Below, one piece after another: positions 33,510 through 42,205 of a stretch of 64,000 nucleotides of DNA. Source of the stretch: Tateyamaria omphalii. Lineage in GTDB: Bacteria > Pseudomonadota > Alphaproteobacteria > Rhodobacterales > Rhodobacteraceae. Made by a program: the position numbers and the translations under genes. A model generated the notes under the pieces. It did not search any database. It had not been told where the DNA came from and worked only from the letters and a program-made list of their open reading frames with translations. Location of the stretch: assembly GCF_019802125.1 (NCBI RefSeq), contig NZ_JAHVHT010000006.1, positions 124,001 through 188,000 on the forward strand, given 5' to 3'. Within the stretch, counting starts at the first letter, position 1, and every line of letters starts with the position of its first letter.

Positions 33510-34778
33510 TCACACAAACGGCAGATAGAAATCGCGCACCTCGTCCACCGACTTGTCCTTGAGCCGCTTCCCCTCGTCCTGCTTCAAAAAGATCACCGCG
33601 TCGCAGATCTCCTCCCCCACAGCCATACGCAAGGGTCTGTCGGCATCCAGCGCCGCCAACGCCTTGTCCAGCGCAGAAGGGACATGCCGGGTGGCCCGCA
33701 CATTCTCCAGCCCATCAAGATCTTCAGCATCATCAAGCACATAGCCCTGCTCAACGCCCAAGAGCGCCGCCCGCAACACCGCCGCCACAGCCAGGTACGG
33801 GTTCGTTGCGCAATCCGCCATCCGATGCTCCAGCCGCGCGGACCGGGGCGACGTCACGCAGGACCGGGTCGTCACCAGCCGGTGGTCATCCGCCCAGTTC
33901 GCCCAATACCCCGCCATCGACGCTGGTCCCAACCGATCATAGCTGTTGACCGTCATCGCCAGCAGTCCCGCCAGCCCCTCATGGTGATGGATCAGCCCAG
34001 CCATGCACCCCTTGGCCACCTCCGACAGATGCCCATCGGGCGCAATCACATTGGCCCCCTGCGCATCGGCAAAGCTGAAATTGATATGCAGCCCGGACCC
34101 GCCCCGATCCGGGATCGGCTTCGGCAGAAAGGTCAGAAGCAACCCCATCGCGGCGGCCACTTCTCGCGCCATGGTCTTGAAAAGAAACGCATTGTCGCAA
34201 GCGGCCAAAGCCCCCTCGAACTTCAGGGTCAGTTCGAATTGGCCGTTGTCATACTCGCCATTCATCGACTCTATGGGCAAGCCCACGGCGTCAGCGGTGG
34301 ACCAAAGCGCCTCCATCAAACCGGCAGGATCGTTCTGCGGCCCGGTGCCATAGACAAAAGCACCCGGCGTGTCATAGGGCACCCAGACGCCATCCGCATC
34401 CCGCTGGAAAACATAGGCCTCCATCTCCAGCCCGACCATGGGCGTCAGACCTTTCGCCGCCCACGCAGCCACTGCGTCCTGCAGGCGCGCGCGGGCGCAG
34501 AGGCCAAAAGGCGCGCCATCCACATGCAACGTACCCAACGCTATCTCGCTGTTTCTCTGCCAGTCGGGACGGCGATCCCCGTCCAGCACCAGTTCCATAT
34601 CGGGAATGCCGTCAAACACGCCGGCCCCCGGTACCGGGATCAAATCGCGATCAAAGGTCGTGCCAAATACCCCGCGGGCAAAGCCGATCCGGCCTCCGGC
34701 GGCCACGTCCGGTGGCACGAACTTTCCGCGGGGCAGATTGAGCAGATCGCAAAACAGGGTGCGTGTTCGGGTCGTCAT
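33510..34778 (-). CDS. Glutamine synthetase-like gamma-glutamyl ligase
   Basis: A 422-residue glutamine synthetase superfamily member. The ATP/metal-binding blocks are visible: GLEMEAYVF, NGEYDNGQFELTL, GSGLHINFSF and the C-terminal RLEHRMADCATNPYLAVAAVL. It resembles the gamma-glutamyl-amine ligases (PuuA, IpuC, GS-like proteins of aniline and piperidine operons) more than housekeeping GlnA. The start is the ATG at 34778, five bases after the P450 stop. It is last in the operon with a class I amidotransferase and a P450, so it probably gamma-glutamylates an amine substrate. Confidence 0.85.
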   Translation of the reverse strand: MTTRTRTLFCDLLNLPRGKFVPPDVAAGGRIGFARGVFGTTFDRDLIPVPGAGVFDGIPDMELVLDGDRRPDWQRNSEIALGTLHVDGAPFGLCARARLQDAVAAWAAKGLTPMVGLEMEAYVFQRDADGVWVPYDTPGAFVYGTGPQNDPAGLMEALWSTADAVGLPIESMNGEYDNGQFELTLKFEGALAACDNAFLFKTMAREVAAAMGLLLTFLPKPIPDRGGSGLHINFSFADAQGANVIAPDGHLSEVAKGCMAGLIHHHEGLAGLLAMTVNSYDRLGPASMAGYWANWADDHRLVTTRSCVTSPRSARLEHRMADCATNPYLAVAAVLRAALLGVEQGYVLDDAEDLDGLENVRATRHVPSALDKALAALDADRPLRMAVGEEICDAVIFLKQDEGKRLKDKSVDEVRDFYLPFV

Positions 34779-34783
34779 GGGCG

Positions 34784-36004
34784 TCACTTCAGTATGGGGC
34801 GGACGGTCAGGGATTTGACGCCGCAGATAAAATTTGACCGGGTCCAGGTAGGCGCATCCAGCGCCTGCAACCCGTTGATGTGGCCTGCCAATTCCTGCAG
34901 CACGCATTTCAGTTCCAGTTTGGCCAGCCACATGCCCAGGCACACATGCGGCCCTCCCTGGCCAAAGGCGAGGTGCCGGTTCGGGCTGCGGTCCAGCCGG
35001 GCGGTATGGGGGGCCTCGAACATGGCCTCATCCCGGCTGCCCGACACGAACCACATCAGCACCTTGTCGCCCGCGCGAATGGTCCGACCGTGCATGTCCA
35101 CATCCCGCGTCGCGGTCCGACGGAAGTGCAAAGTGGGCGAGGCAAGGCGGATGAACTCATCGGCGCACGTCTCCCACACCTGCCCGGCCTGAAGGGTCTC
35201 AAGCAGACCCTTCTGTTGCGTCAGCAGGTGCAGCGCCATGGCGATGGAATAGCGCGTCGTGTCATTGCCCGCCGCCACCAGCAGGCAAAAGAAATTCTTG
35301 AAATCCTGCCCCCGGATCGCCCCATCGTCGGCGCGCAGAACGCGGGACAGAATACCTGCATCATCCACGTCGCGCGCGCCGTTAAGGATGTCTTCAGCAT
35401 AATCATACAATTCTACGCCCGCAGGCGAGCGGAACGGCATCATGCGGTAGGCGTCGGTATCAACCTTGTCGATCACGGTGTCTGTGAAATCAGGATCCGT
35501 ATTGCCGATCAGCGCATCGCCCCGCTCGACCAGCCAGTCGAGGTCTGCGTCAGGCACGCCGAGGATGCGGCCGAGCATGAGCATCGGCAAGCGCTTGGCG
35601 ATCAGATCAACGGCGTCGAATTCGACGTGCTCCAGCGCTTCGGCCACGATGTCGCAAGCAAGTTCCCGGATCAGCGGCTCGAACTGCGCAACGACGGGTT
35701 TGGCAAAGGCCGGGTTCACCGCCCGGCGCGTGATTGTGTGTTCCGGCGGGTCCGTCTCCTGAAACGTCCGGCGGGCGAGGTATTCCTCGCGGCTCTGATC
35801 CTCGATCCGGATACCCTGCGCACTGGAAAAGGTCATTGCATCCCGCTGTGCTGCCATGATGTCTGAATAGCGCGTCAGCGACCAAAATCCCTTCTGTCCA
35901 CCAAACGCCTCCGTCCAATGCAGCGGATGATCCGCGCGCATCTGCGCGAACGTCTCATGCGGCACCCCGTCCACGAAACTGTCGTGATCGGCCAGGTTCT
36001 TCAT
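34784..36004 (-). CDS. Cytochrome P450
   Basis: A 406-residue soluble bacterial P450. The oxygen-binding I-helix motif AGNDTT is at 245-250, the K-helix ExxR at E283-R286, and the haem loop FGQGGPHVC with Cys355 as ligand. The ATG at 36004 overlaps the stop of the amidotransferase gene by four bases. No ferredoxin or ferredoxin reductase gene is linked, so redox partners must come from elsewhere. The substrate is unknown; context suggests an amine or aromatic amine derivative. Confidence 0.93.
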   Translation of the reverse strand: MKNLADHDSFVDGVPHETFAQMRADHPLHWTEAFGGQKGFWSLTRYSDIMAAQRDAMTFSSAQGIRIEDQSREEYLARRTFQETDPPEHTITRRAVNPAFAKPVVAQFEPLIRELACDIVAEALEHVEFDAVDLIAKRLPMLMLGRILGVPDADLDWLVERGDALIGNTDPDFTDTVIDKVDTDAYRMMPFRSPAGVELYDYAEDILNGARDVDDAGILSRVLRADDGAIRGQDFKNFFCLLVAAGNDTTRYSIAMALHLLTQQKGLLETLQAGQVWETCADEFIRLASPTLHFRRTATRDVDMHGRTIRAGDKVLMWFVSGSRDEAMFEAPHTARLDRSPNRHLAFGQGGPHVCLGMWLAKLELKCVLQELAGHINGLQALDAPTWTRSNFICGVKSLTVRPILK

Positions 36005-36714
36005 GGCGTGCCCCCAAAGAACCGCGTCGCCCAATCCGCAAAAAGCTGGCCGTCATTGTGGCGCGCTAGGGTCGTTTCGGCTTCGGCCGCCTCGACAGCG
36101 CTCAGATGCGGCTTGGTGTAGTCCAGAACGCAGCGCATGAAGGCGTCGGAAAACTCCGGATGCGCCTGCGTGGTAAAGATATGATCACCCTTGGCAAAAC
36201 CCGCGACAGCGCATTTGGCAGAAGCGGCATAAGCCGTGCAACCGGCAGGCAATTGCGTCACCGCGTCATGGTGAAACTGGTAAAGATTCAAAGACTTGGC
36301 AGCAGGTTGCATCCATGGCTGCGTGCCCGTGATGTCGATCTGGTCAATGCCAATATTCCAATCCTGCCGCGCGACCTTGCCCCCCAACGCGACCGCAATC
36401 GCCTGGTGCCCGAAACACACACCCAGAAGCGGTTTGCGCGCCGCATCGCAAGCACGGATGAAGTCATAAAGCGGCGGCAGGAAGTCCAGATCGTCCAGCA
36501 CACTCAGCGGCGAGCCGGTGATCAGGTACGCATCCTGCTCGTCCAGATCCGCAGGCACCTCGCCCCCGATGGTCATGTAGACCCGATATGAAAACCGTTG
36601 CTCCTGCGCGTCAAACAGATCTCGGAAGCGGTGGGCATCGTCCGGAAAGGCGTCGCCCACCTCGACCGACCGGTCGTGGTTGACTTGCAGGATGCCGAGC
36701 TTGAGACGGGACAT
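36001..36714 (-). CDS. Class I glutamine amidotransferase-like hydrolase
   Basis: A 237-residue class I GATase fold. The nucleophile is C100 in GVCFGHQ and the His-Glu pair sits in AHPE (185-187). Length and isolation from a synthase domain fit the GuaA-like/PuuD-type hydrolases that release gamma-glutamyl groups. With the linked glutamine-synthetase-like ligase it resembles the ligase/amidotransferase pairs of aniline catabolism. The start is the ATG at 36714, 47 nt after tctC. Confidence 0.88.
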   Translation of the reverse strand: MSRLKLGILQVNHDRSVEVGDAFPDDAHRFRDLFDAQEQRFSYRVYMTIGGEVPADLDEQDAYLITGSPLSVLDDLDFLPPLYDFIRACDAARKPLLGVCFGHQAIAVALGGKVARQDWNIGIDQIDITGTQPWMQPAAKSLNLYQFHHDAVTQLPAGCTAYAASAKCAVAGFAKGDHIFTTQAHPEFSDAFMRCVLDYTKPHLSAVEAAEAETTLARHNDGQLFADWATRFFGGTP

Positions 36715-36761
36715 GGCGTGGCTTTCTATCTTGGGGGCGACCACAGCCGCCCCCGGTTGGC

Positions 36762-37694
36762 TCAGCGTCCGAGGATTTCGTTGATCTCGGCCGACTTGGC
36801 ACGGTCGGCCTCAATCCGCGCCTCCGCTTCCGCCTGACCTTGCCAGTAGACGGCGGCCCCTGTCTCGGCCATCAACTGCTGCGCTTCGTCCGAGGCCATG
36901 GTTTCGGCGGCAACGGCCGCGATGGTGTCGATCACCTCCTGCGGGGTGCCCTTGGTCACGAAAAGACCATTCCAAAGCTCCACGTCGTTCACGCCGGATT
37001 GTGCTGCGATGGTCTCCACCCCATCCAACTTGGCGATAGGCTGCGCGCCGATGTTGCCCAGCACGTTGATGTCATCGAGGCAGGGCTCGATCAGTGCCAG
37101 CGTGGTGTTGATGACATCCGCATCACCAGAGGACAGCGTGTTGCAGTCGAGCAGGTCAAAGGCGCTGTCATCCGCGAATTCGAACCCCATCTTGGCCGCC
37201 GCCGCCATGGAGACCGCCGTGGGGGTCAGGCCAGCACCGAAATGGCCGAGCACCACATCGTTTTCCTTCGCATAATCAGCGAGTTCCGCCATGTTCGAGT
37301 AAGGCGCATCACCCGACGCCGCCAACACGAACGGGTAGGTCAGAAAGATGCCCACGGGCACAAAGCTGTCCTCTTCGATCCCGATGTCGATCTGTGGCCC
37401 AACGATAGGCACACCGATGACGAAGGACCCGATGACCGACCCGTCATTGGGCGCATTCAGCACCTCCAACGCGCCGGGAAACGGCCCGTCGCCGCCGCCG
37501 GGACGGTTCACGACCGACGCGGGCTGGCCCGTGGCTTCGGCCATGTCGGCAGCAATCATCCGCGTCAGGATGTCCTCGAAGTCCCCGGGGGGCCAAGGCA
37601 CGATGAATTGCACCGGTCCGGTGGGGTAGTCTGCCAGCGCGGGGCCGGTCAGGGCGGCCAGCGCAAAGGCTGCCGAGGTCAAAAGCTTTTTCAT
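36762..37694 (-). CDS. tctC: TTT transporter solute-binding protein
   Basis: A 310-residue tripartite tricarboxylate transporter receptor (Bug/TctC family) with a signal peptide (cleavage after PALA). VQFIVPWPPGD at the mature N terminus and the VVNRPGGGDG segment are the conserved ligand-pocket elements. The ATG at 37694 has GGGAGA 6 nt ahead. The ligand is likely a carboxylate. It lies between tctA and the amidotransferase gene in one minus-strand operon. Confidence 0.9.
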   Translation of the reverse strand: MKKLLTSAAFALAALTGPALADYPTGPVQFIVPWPPGDFEDILTRMIAADMAEATGQPASVVNRPGGGDGPFPGALEVLNAPNDGSVIGSFVIGVPIVGPQIDIGIEEDSFVPVGIFLTYPFVLAASGDAPYSNMAELADYAKENDVVLGHFGAGLTPTAVSMAAAAKMGFEFADDSAFDLLDCNTLSSGDADVINTTLALIEPCLDDINVLGNIGAQPIAKLDGVETIAAQSGVNDVELWNGLFVTKGTPQEVIDTIAAVAAETMASDEAQQLMAETGAAVYWQGQAEAEARIEADRAKSAEINEILGR

Positions 37695-37730
37695 GGTCAC
37701 TCTCCCTGAGTTTTGTTTTCGCTTTTGTGG

Positions 37731-39221
37731 TTAGTGTTCAAACCTCCGGGTACGGAGGCTTTGGGTGATCGTGACAGCAATCACGATAAGGATGACAACG
37801 AAAAGCGTGCCAGACACGGGCCGGTTCACCAGGTCAAAGACCGTCTTGATCTGCCCCGCTCCCGCCGTCAGCTTCTCGATCATGATAGAGCCCAGAACGA
37901 GGCCCAGAACGATGGGCACCAGTGGCCAGTCGAGACGGCGCAGGATGAAGCCGAGATAGCCGAACCCTGCGGCAAACATGCAGTCCGCGAACGAGTTGCG
38001 GATTGAAAAAACGCCGACAAAGGCCAGGATCAGGATGAACGCTCCGAGCAGCCGGTTTGGGACGTAGATGATCTTGGCGATCCACTTGGTCGAGAAGAGC
38101 AGCGTAAGGATCACCAGTACGTTGATGATCAAAAGCGCGATGAAGAGCGAGAAAAGGAAATCGGGGTTGTTCTCGAAGATGTCCGGCCCCGGTTTGATCC
38201 CCGCATCAAAGAACACGACCATCATCATGGCCGTCAGCGCCTCCCCCGGCACACCCAGCGCCAAGAGCGGCACCATGGCGGCGGCTGGCACGGCGTTATT
38301 GCTCGCCTCGGACGCGATCAGCCCGTCAGGTGCTCCGCGCCCGAAGCGCCCCGGCTCCTTCGACATGGCCCGCGCGGTGGAATAGCTGAAGAACTGCGCG
38401 ACGAACTCGCCCACGCCGGGGATGATACCCATGATGGTGCCGTATCCCGCACTGATAGTAGCAACGGCTGGATGCTTTTTCAGCTCTCCGAAGCCATGCA
38501 ACAGACCGCCTTTCAGCCGTGCCTCGGGCGGGTCGGCGTCCTTGCCTGCGAGCAGGAACAGCGCTTGCGAAATGGCGAATATGCCCACGATCACAACGAT
38601 CAGGTTGAACCCGGGATACAGGTATTCGATCCCGAACGTATAGCGGTCGATCTGTTTCAGCGACTGCCGCCCCACCAGCGCGATCAGGAAGCCAAGGCCG
38701 AATAGCAGCGCGGCAATCCCCATCGTCTTGCGATGAGCAGCGATCAGCAGAACCGCGCCCAGTGCCGCAGCCATGAAGATGTCACGCTGTCCAAAGAGCG
38801 CGCCCAGATCACGCAGATATGGACCAAACAGCATCAGCGCCCCAAGCCCCAACAGGATCGAAAAGCATCCGCCAAAGAACGACGCCGAATATGCCAGCGA
38901 CAAGCCCCGCGCGGCCTCGCCCCGCCGCGTCATTGCGTAGCCGTCATAGGTCGTCAGCGCGTTCACCGGTGTACCCGGCGTGTTGATCAGGATGGCCGGG
39001 ATCGCGCCGCCGTACATGGATGATCCGTAGACACCCAGGAGGAGCACCAGCGACACCAGATCATCCAGAAACACGGTCGCGGGCAGCAAGATCGCTATCG
39101 CTATCGCGGGCCCGATCCCCGGCACGGCCCCGATGGCCAGACCACCCACCGACCCGATCAGGATCGCGACCAGCACAGGCCAACTGGCAAGGTTGTCGAG
39201 ACCAGCCCAGAACGCCTCCAT
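37731..39221 (-). CDS. tctA: TTT transporter large permease
   Basis: A 496-residue TctA membrane protein with about 12 hydrophobic segments. The GAVPGIGPAIAIAILLP and YGGAIPAILINTPGTP motifs near residues 30 and 70 are the TctA signature, and they recur in the second half (GIIPGVGEF, SNNAVPAAAMVPLLALGVPG). The start at 39221 overlaps the tctB stop by one base (TGATG). Confidence 0.95.
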   Translation of the reverse strand: MEAFWAGLDNLASWPVLVAILIGSVGGLAIGAVPGIGPAIAIAILLPATVFLDDLVSLVLLLGVYGSSMYGGAIPAILINTPGTPVNALTTYDGYAMTRRGEAARGLSLAYSASFFGGCFSILLGLGALMLFGPYLRDLGALFGQRDIFMAAALGAVLLIAAHRKTMGIAALLFGLGFLIALVGRQSLKQIDRYTFGIEYLYPGFNLIVVIVGIFAISQALFLLAGKDADPPEARLKGGLLHGFGELKKHPAVATISAGYGTIMGIIPGVGEFVAQFFSYSTARAMSKEPGRFGRGAPDGLIASEASNNAVPAAAMVPLLALGVPGEALTAMMMVVFFDAGIKPGPDIFENNPDFLFSLFIALLIINVLVILTLLFSTKWIAKIIYVPNRLLGAFILILAFVGVFSIRNSFADCMFAAGFGYLGFILRRLDWPLVPIVLGLVLGSIMIEKLTAGAGQIKTVFDLVNRPVSGTLFVVILIVIAVTITQSLRTRRFEH

Positions 39222-39844
39222 CAGAACCACACCTGCATGAAGGTCTCCATGCCCTGCGGAAGCTGATCGTAAAGCCAAATGTTCACCGGCGTCTTGATCT
39301 GCAGGCCGGTGCGGAACACCAGCACGATGGTGAAGCTGACGGCCAGACAGATGCCCATCCAGCGCACGCCGCGGTAGCCGAGCCGCCACGGCAAAAGTGT
39401 GCCCAACAATACTGTGGAGACAAGGTATCCAAGCACCGGCACCAGCAGCGTGTAGGCCACGAACCAAGCCACATATTCCAGCGCGCGAAGCCACTGTCCC
39501 AACTCATAAGTGACGGCCGTCGACTGCTTGAACCGCTTGCGCCACGCATGTGCCCGCCACGCCCCGCGCAGGTTCCATAACGCTGCGGGCACCAGTACGC
39601 ACAGGCAGATCAGCGGCGCGACCCAGCCCTGTTTCAGGATACGCCCCAGCCGGGCCGTTCGCCCCTCGGGCGCGGTGACGCCAAACTGGTCCATCCAGTA
39701 GCGGGCCATGTTGTGCGGCAGCTTTCGGTCCTCCCACCCCGTTTGGGTGAAGAAGAAGAGCAGGAAAAACAGCGCCAGCCCCGCCATGAACAGGGAAAAG
39801 ATCAGATCCCCCCGCCCCCGGCGAAAGTCAGTGATGTCGGTCAC
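39221..39844 (-). CDS. tctB: TTT transporter small permease
   Basis: A TctB-type membrane protein of about 207 residues with four hydrophobic helices. The start is uncertain. I chose the GTG at 39844, which begins right before the first hydrophilic lead (VTDITDFRRGRGD). A TTG at 39961 would overlap the aminotransferase stop but adds 39 residues without membrane-protein character. The protein is longer than usual TctB because of a ~90-residue loop between helix 1 and the C-terminal helices. Confidence 0.8.
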   Translation of the reverse strand: MTDITDFRRGRGDLIFSLFMAGLALFFLLFFFTQTGWEDRKLPHNMARYWMDQFGVTAPEGRTARLGRILKQGWVAPLICLCVLVPAALWNLRGAWRAHAWRKRFKQSTAVTYELGQWLRALEYVAWFVAYTLLVPVLGYLVSTVLLGTLLPWRLGYRGVRWMGICLAVSFTIVLVFRTGLQIKTPVNIWLYDQLPQGMETFMQVWF

Positions 39845-39957
39845 GTTGATCTTCTTGTCGGGCGGGCACGCACTGGCAAACCCCGGCCCGGTGGCGCTTG
39901 ACCGGAGGGGCCGCACCGCCGTGGCACTCTTCAGTGCGGGGGATACGGCCCGGCTCT

Positions 39958-41319
39958 TCAAGCCGCCTCGGCCATGGCCTTCAGGCCGGTTTCGGTGGCG
40001 GACAGGATTTTCAGCACATGGCCTGCGTCAATGATCAAGGGCGGAGAGAATATGGCGTTGTTGCCAGACACCCGGATCATCACCCCGTCGTCATAGGCCG
40101 CCTTCTGGAACACCAGCGGGAGCGCCTTGCCCACCGGGGTTTTCTTGCCGCGGTCGCTCACAAGTTCGATGGCGCACATCAGCCCTTCGCCGCGCACGTC
40201 GCCTATGTGATCATAGCGCTCGGCCAGCACTTCAAGCCCGGCTTTCAACTCTGCCCCACGGTCCCGCGCATTCTCCCATGGGCGGAGGCGCATCGTCTCT
40301 TCCACCGCAGCCACAGCCGCCGCTGCCCCGACCGGATGGCCGGAATAGGTATAACCGGAATCGACCGACGCAACGCCGCTGTCGTCATCTTCGAACACTG
40401 CGGCCACGTGATCCGCGATCATCACCGCGCCAAAGGGGAAGTACCCGTTGGTAATGGCCTTGGCCGTGCACATCAGATCGGGCTGTACGCCCCAATGCCG
40501 CGATCCCGTCTCGGACCCAGTACGTCCAAAGGCCGTGATGACTTCGTCCGCAATGAGCAACACGCCGTGCTTGTCACAGATGTCGCGCACCATCGGCATG
40601 AAGCTCGGGTGCGGGGGTATCACACCGCCTGCCCCCTGCACCGGCTCCATGATAAAGGCCGCGACGGTGTTCGCCCCCTGAAACGCGAGTTCACGCTCGA
40701 GCATACTTGCGCTCAGCCGGGCCAGTTCCGCAGGATCATCTGTACCAAACGGGTTGCGATACAGGTAAGGCCCGGGGATATGGTAACAGCCTGACATCAG
40801 CGGCTCATAGGAATTGCGGAACTTCGCGTTCCCGTTCACCGAAGCGCCGCCGAAATGGGTGCCATGATACCCCTTGTCGAGGCTGATGAACTTGGTCCGT
40901 GCGCCCTCGCCACGGATGCGGTGGTACTGGCGCGCCAGCTTCAACGCGATTTCGATACTGTCAGAGCCACCCGAGGTGAAAAAGCTGCGCGTCATCCCGT
41001 CAGGGCCAAAGAAATCGGCGAGCAGATAGGCCAGCTCGATCGCCTTGTCGTTCGACGTGCCGCGAAAGGTCGAGTAGTAGGGCAAAGCATCCAACTGCCC
41101 AGCAATCGCGTCCTTCACAGGTTGGCAGGAATAACCAAGATTCACGTTCCAAAGCCCGCCCACAGCATCAATGCTGCGGTGCCCATCCACGTCGGTGATG
41201 TAAACGCCTTCGCCCCCTGTCAGGATCGTCGGGGGGTTCGCCATGCTGTCGGCCGGATGCGCCATGGGGTGCCAGAACTGGCGGGCATTGTGTTCCTTGA
41301 GAAAGTTGCTGTCCTTCAC
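39958..41319 (-). CDS. Class III (omega) aminotransferase
   Basis: A 453-residue PLP enzyme of the omega-amino acid:pyruvate aminotransferase group. The ADEV Asp is D258, the PLP Lys K287 in TAKAITNG, and the SGGSDSIEIALKLAR segment binds cofactor phosphate. The GTG at 41319 overlaps the IclR stop (GTGA) and has AGGAAAGG upstream, so I prefer it to the in-frame TTG/ATG further back. It probably deaminates an amine to an aldehyde, which fits the decarboxylase and aldehyde dehydrogenase encoded across the divergent promoter. Confidence 0.9.
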   Translation of the reverse strand: MKDSNFLKEHNARQFWHPMAHPADSMANPPTILTGGEGVYITDVDGHRSIDAVGGLWNVNLGYSCQPVKDAIAGQLDALPYYSTFRGTSNDKAIELAYLLADFFGPDGMTRSFFTSGGSDSIEIALKLARQYHRIRGEGARTKFISLDKGYHGTHFGGASVNGNAKFRNSYEPLMSGCYHIPGPYLYRNPFGTDDPAELARLSASMLERELAFQGANTVAAFIMEPVQGAGGVIPPHPSFMPMVRDICDKHGVLLIADEVITAFGRTGSETGSRHWGVQPDLMCTAKAITNGYFPFGAVMIADHVAAVFEDDDSGVASVDSGYTYSGHPVGAAAAVAAVEETMRLRPWENARDRGAELKAGLEVLAERYDHIGDVRGEGLMCAIELVSDRGKKTPVGKALPLVFQKAAYDDGVMIRVSGNNAIFSPPLIIDAGHVLKILSATETGLKAMAEAA

Positions 41320-42116
41320 GACGCGGCCCTTTCCTGTGCCGGGGTCCAAAGTTGGACAATATGCTGGGGCACCGAGCCGCCCATGGCTTGACTGATCTCT
41401 TCCCCGCGTTGCATCAGAAGACGCGCCAGATGCGCCTCGGTCGCTTTACCGCCGCGACCGGTGGGATAGGCGATGGAACAGGTGGCAAAGGCGCGGCCCG
41501 CCGCATCGAAGACGGGGATGGCTACCGAAGACACACCCAACCGCAGTCCATCCCGGTTGCGTGCATAACCGCGGGTCGCGATCTGCTTCAACTCTGCCTC
41601 AATCTCGATGCGCTGCGGCGCGGGCGCACCGGGCAACCGCGTGCGTGGGTCGGCCAGCGCCAGATCCAGCACGCCGCCCGGCGAAAAGGCAAGGTATGCC
41701 TTGCCTGATGCAGTGGCGAACAGAGGCGGCAGCCCGTAAGCATCAAAGCTGACGCGCACGGGGTGCTCATGTTCCTCGGCGTGATGCACATGAACAAGAT
41801 CAAATCCCTGCAAGCGGCTGACATGCACCAACTCGCCCGCCTCCCGGCTCAGGTTTCCGATGACAGTGCGAAGCATCTCGACCTCGGGCACCGTACGCAC
41901 CCGCATCCCCGCCAGCCGGGTCAGCGCGGGTCCCAGACGGTAGGCCCGGGTGCTTGCGTCCTGCTCCAGAAACCCGGCCTGTTCGAGCGCGACAAGGTGG
42001 CGATGCACCGTCGCCTTGTCTCGGCCCGACAAGCGCTGCACGTCCGTCAGGCCAAGCGCGGGCTGCGCATCACTGAACAGGTCCAACAGGCCCAAGGCTT
42101 TCGCAATGGTCGACAT
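41316..42116 (-). CDS. IclR family regulator
   Basis: A 266-residue IclR regulator: N-terminal winged helix (residues ~1-65; STIAKALGLLDLF, then GRDKATVHRHLVALEQAGFLE) and a C-terminal effector domain (GLRLGVSSVAIPVFD). The ATG at 42116 follows the recognised family start. It is the first gene of the minus-strand operon and is divergent from hpaE, with a palindrome in between, so it probably regulates the whole 14-kb locus. Confidence 0.93.
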   Translation of the reverse strand: MSTIAKALGLLDLFSDAQPALGLTDVQRLSGRDKATVHRHLVALEQAGFLEQDASTRAYRLGPALTRLAGMRVRTVPEVEMLRTVIGNLSREAGELVHVSRLQGFDLVHVHHAEEHEHPVRVSFDAYGLPPLFATASGKAYLAFSPGGVLDLALADPRTRLPGAPAPQRIEIEAELKQIATRGYARNRDGLRLGVSSVAIPVFDAAGRAFATCSIAYPTGRGGKATEAHLARLLMQRGEEISQAMGGSVPQHIVQLWTPAQERAAS

Positions 42117-42169
42117 GGGTTGAAGCTTGACGCACCCGGAAACGCCTTGCAATATATTTTTGCCTCCCC

Positions 42170-42188
42170 TGGTTCATTATGTGAACCA
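42170..42188. promoter_or_regulatory. Palindrome, candidate IclR operator
   Basis: TGGTTCA-TTATG-TGAACCA, a perfect 7-5-7 inverted repeat, 18 bp before the hpaE start and 53 bp before the IclR start. Such TGGTTCA-type palindromes are typical for IclR-family sites. Confidence 0.65.
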
Positions 42189-42205
42189 TTGTCTAGAAAG
42201 TGATC

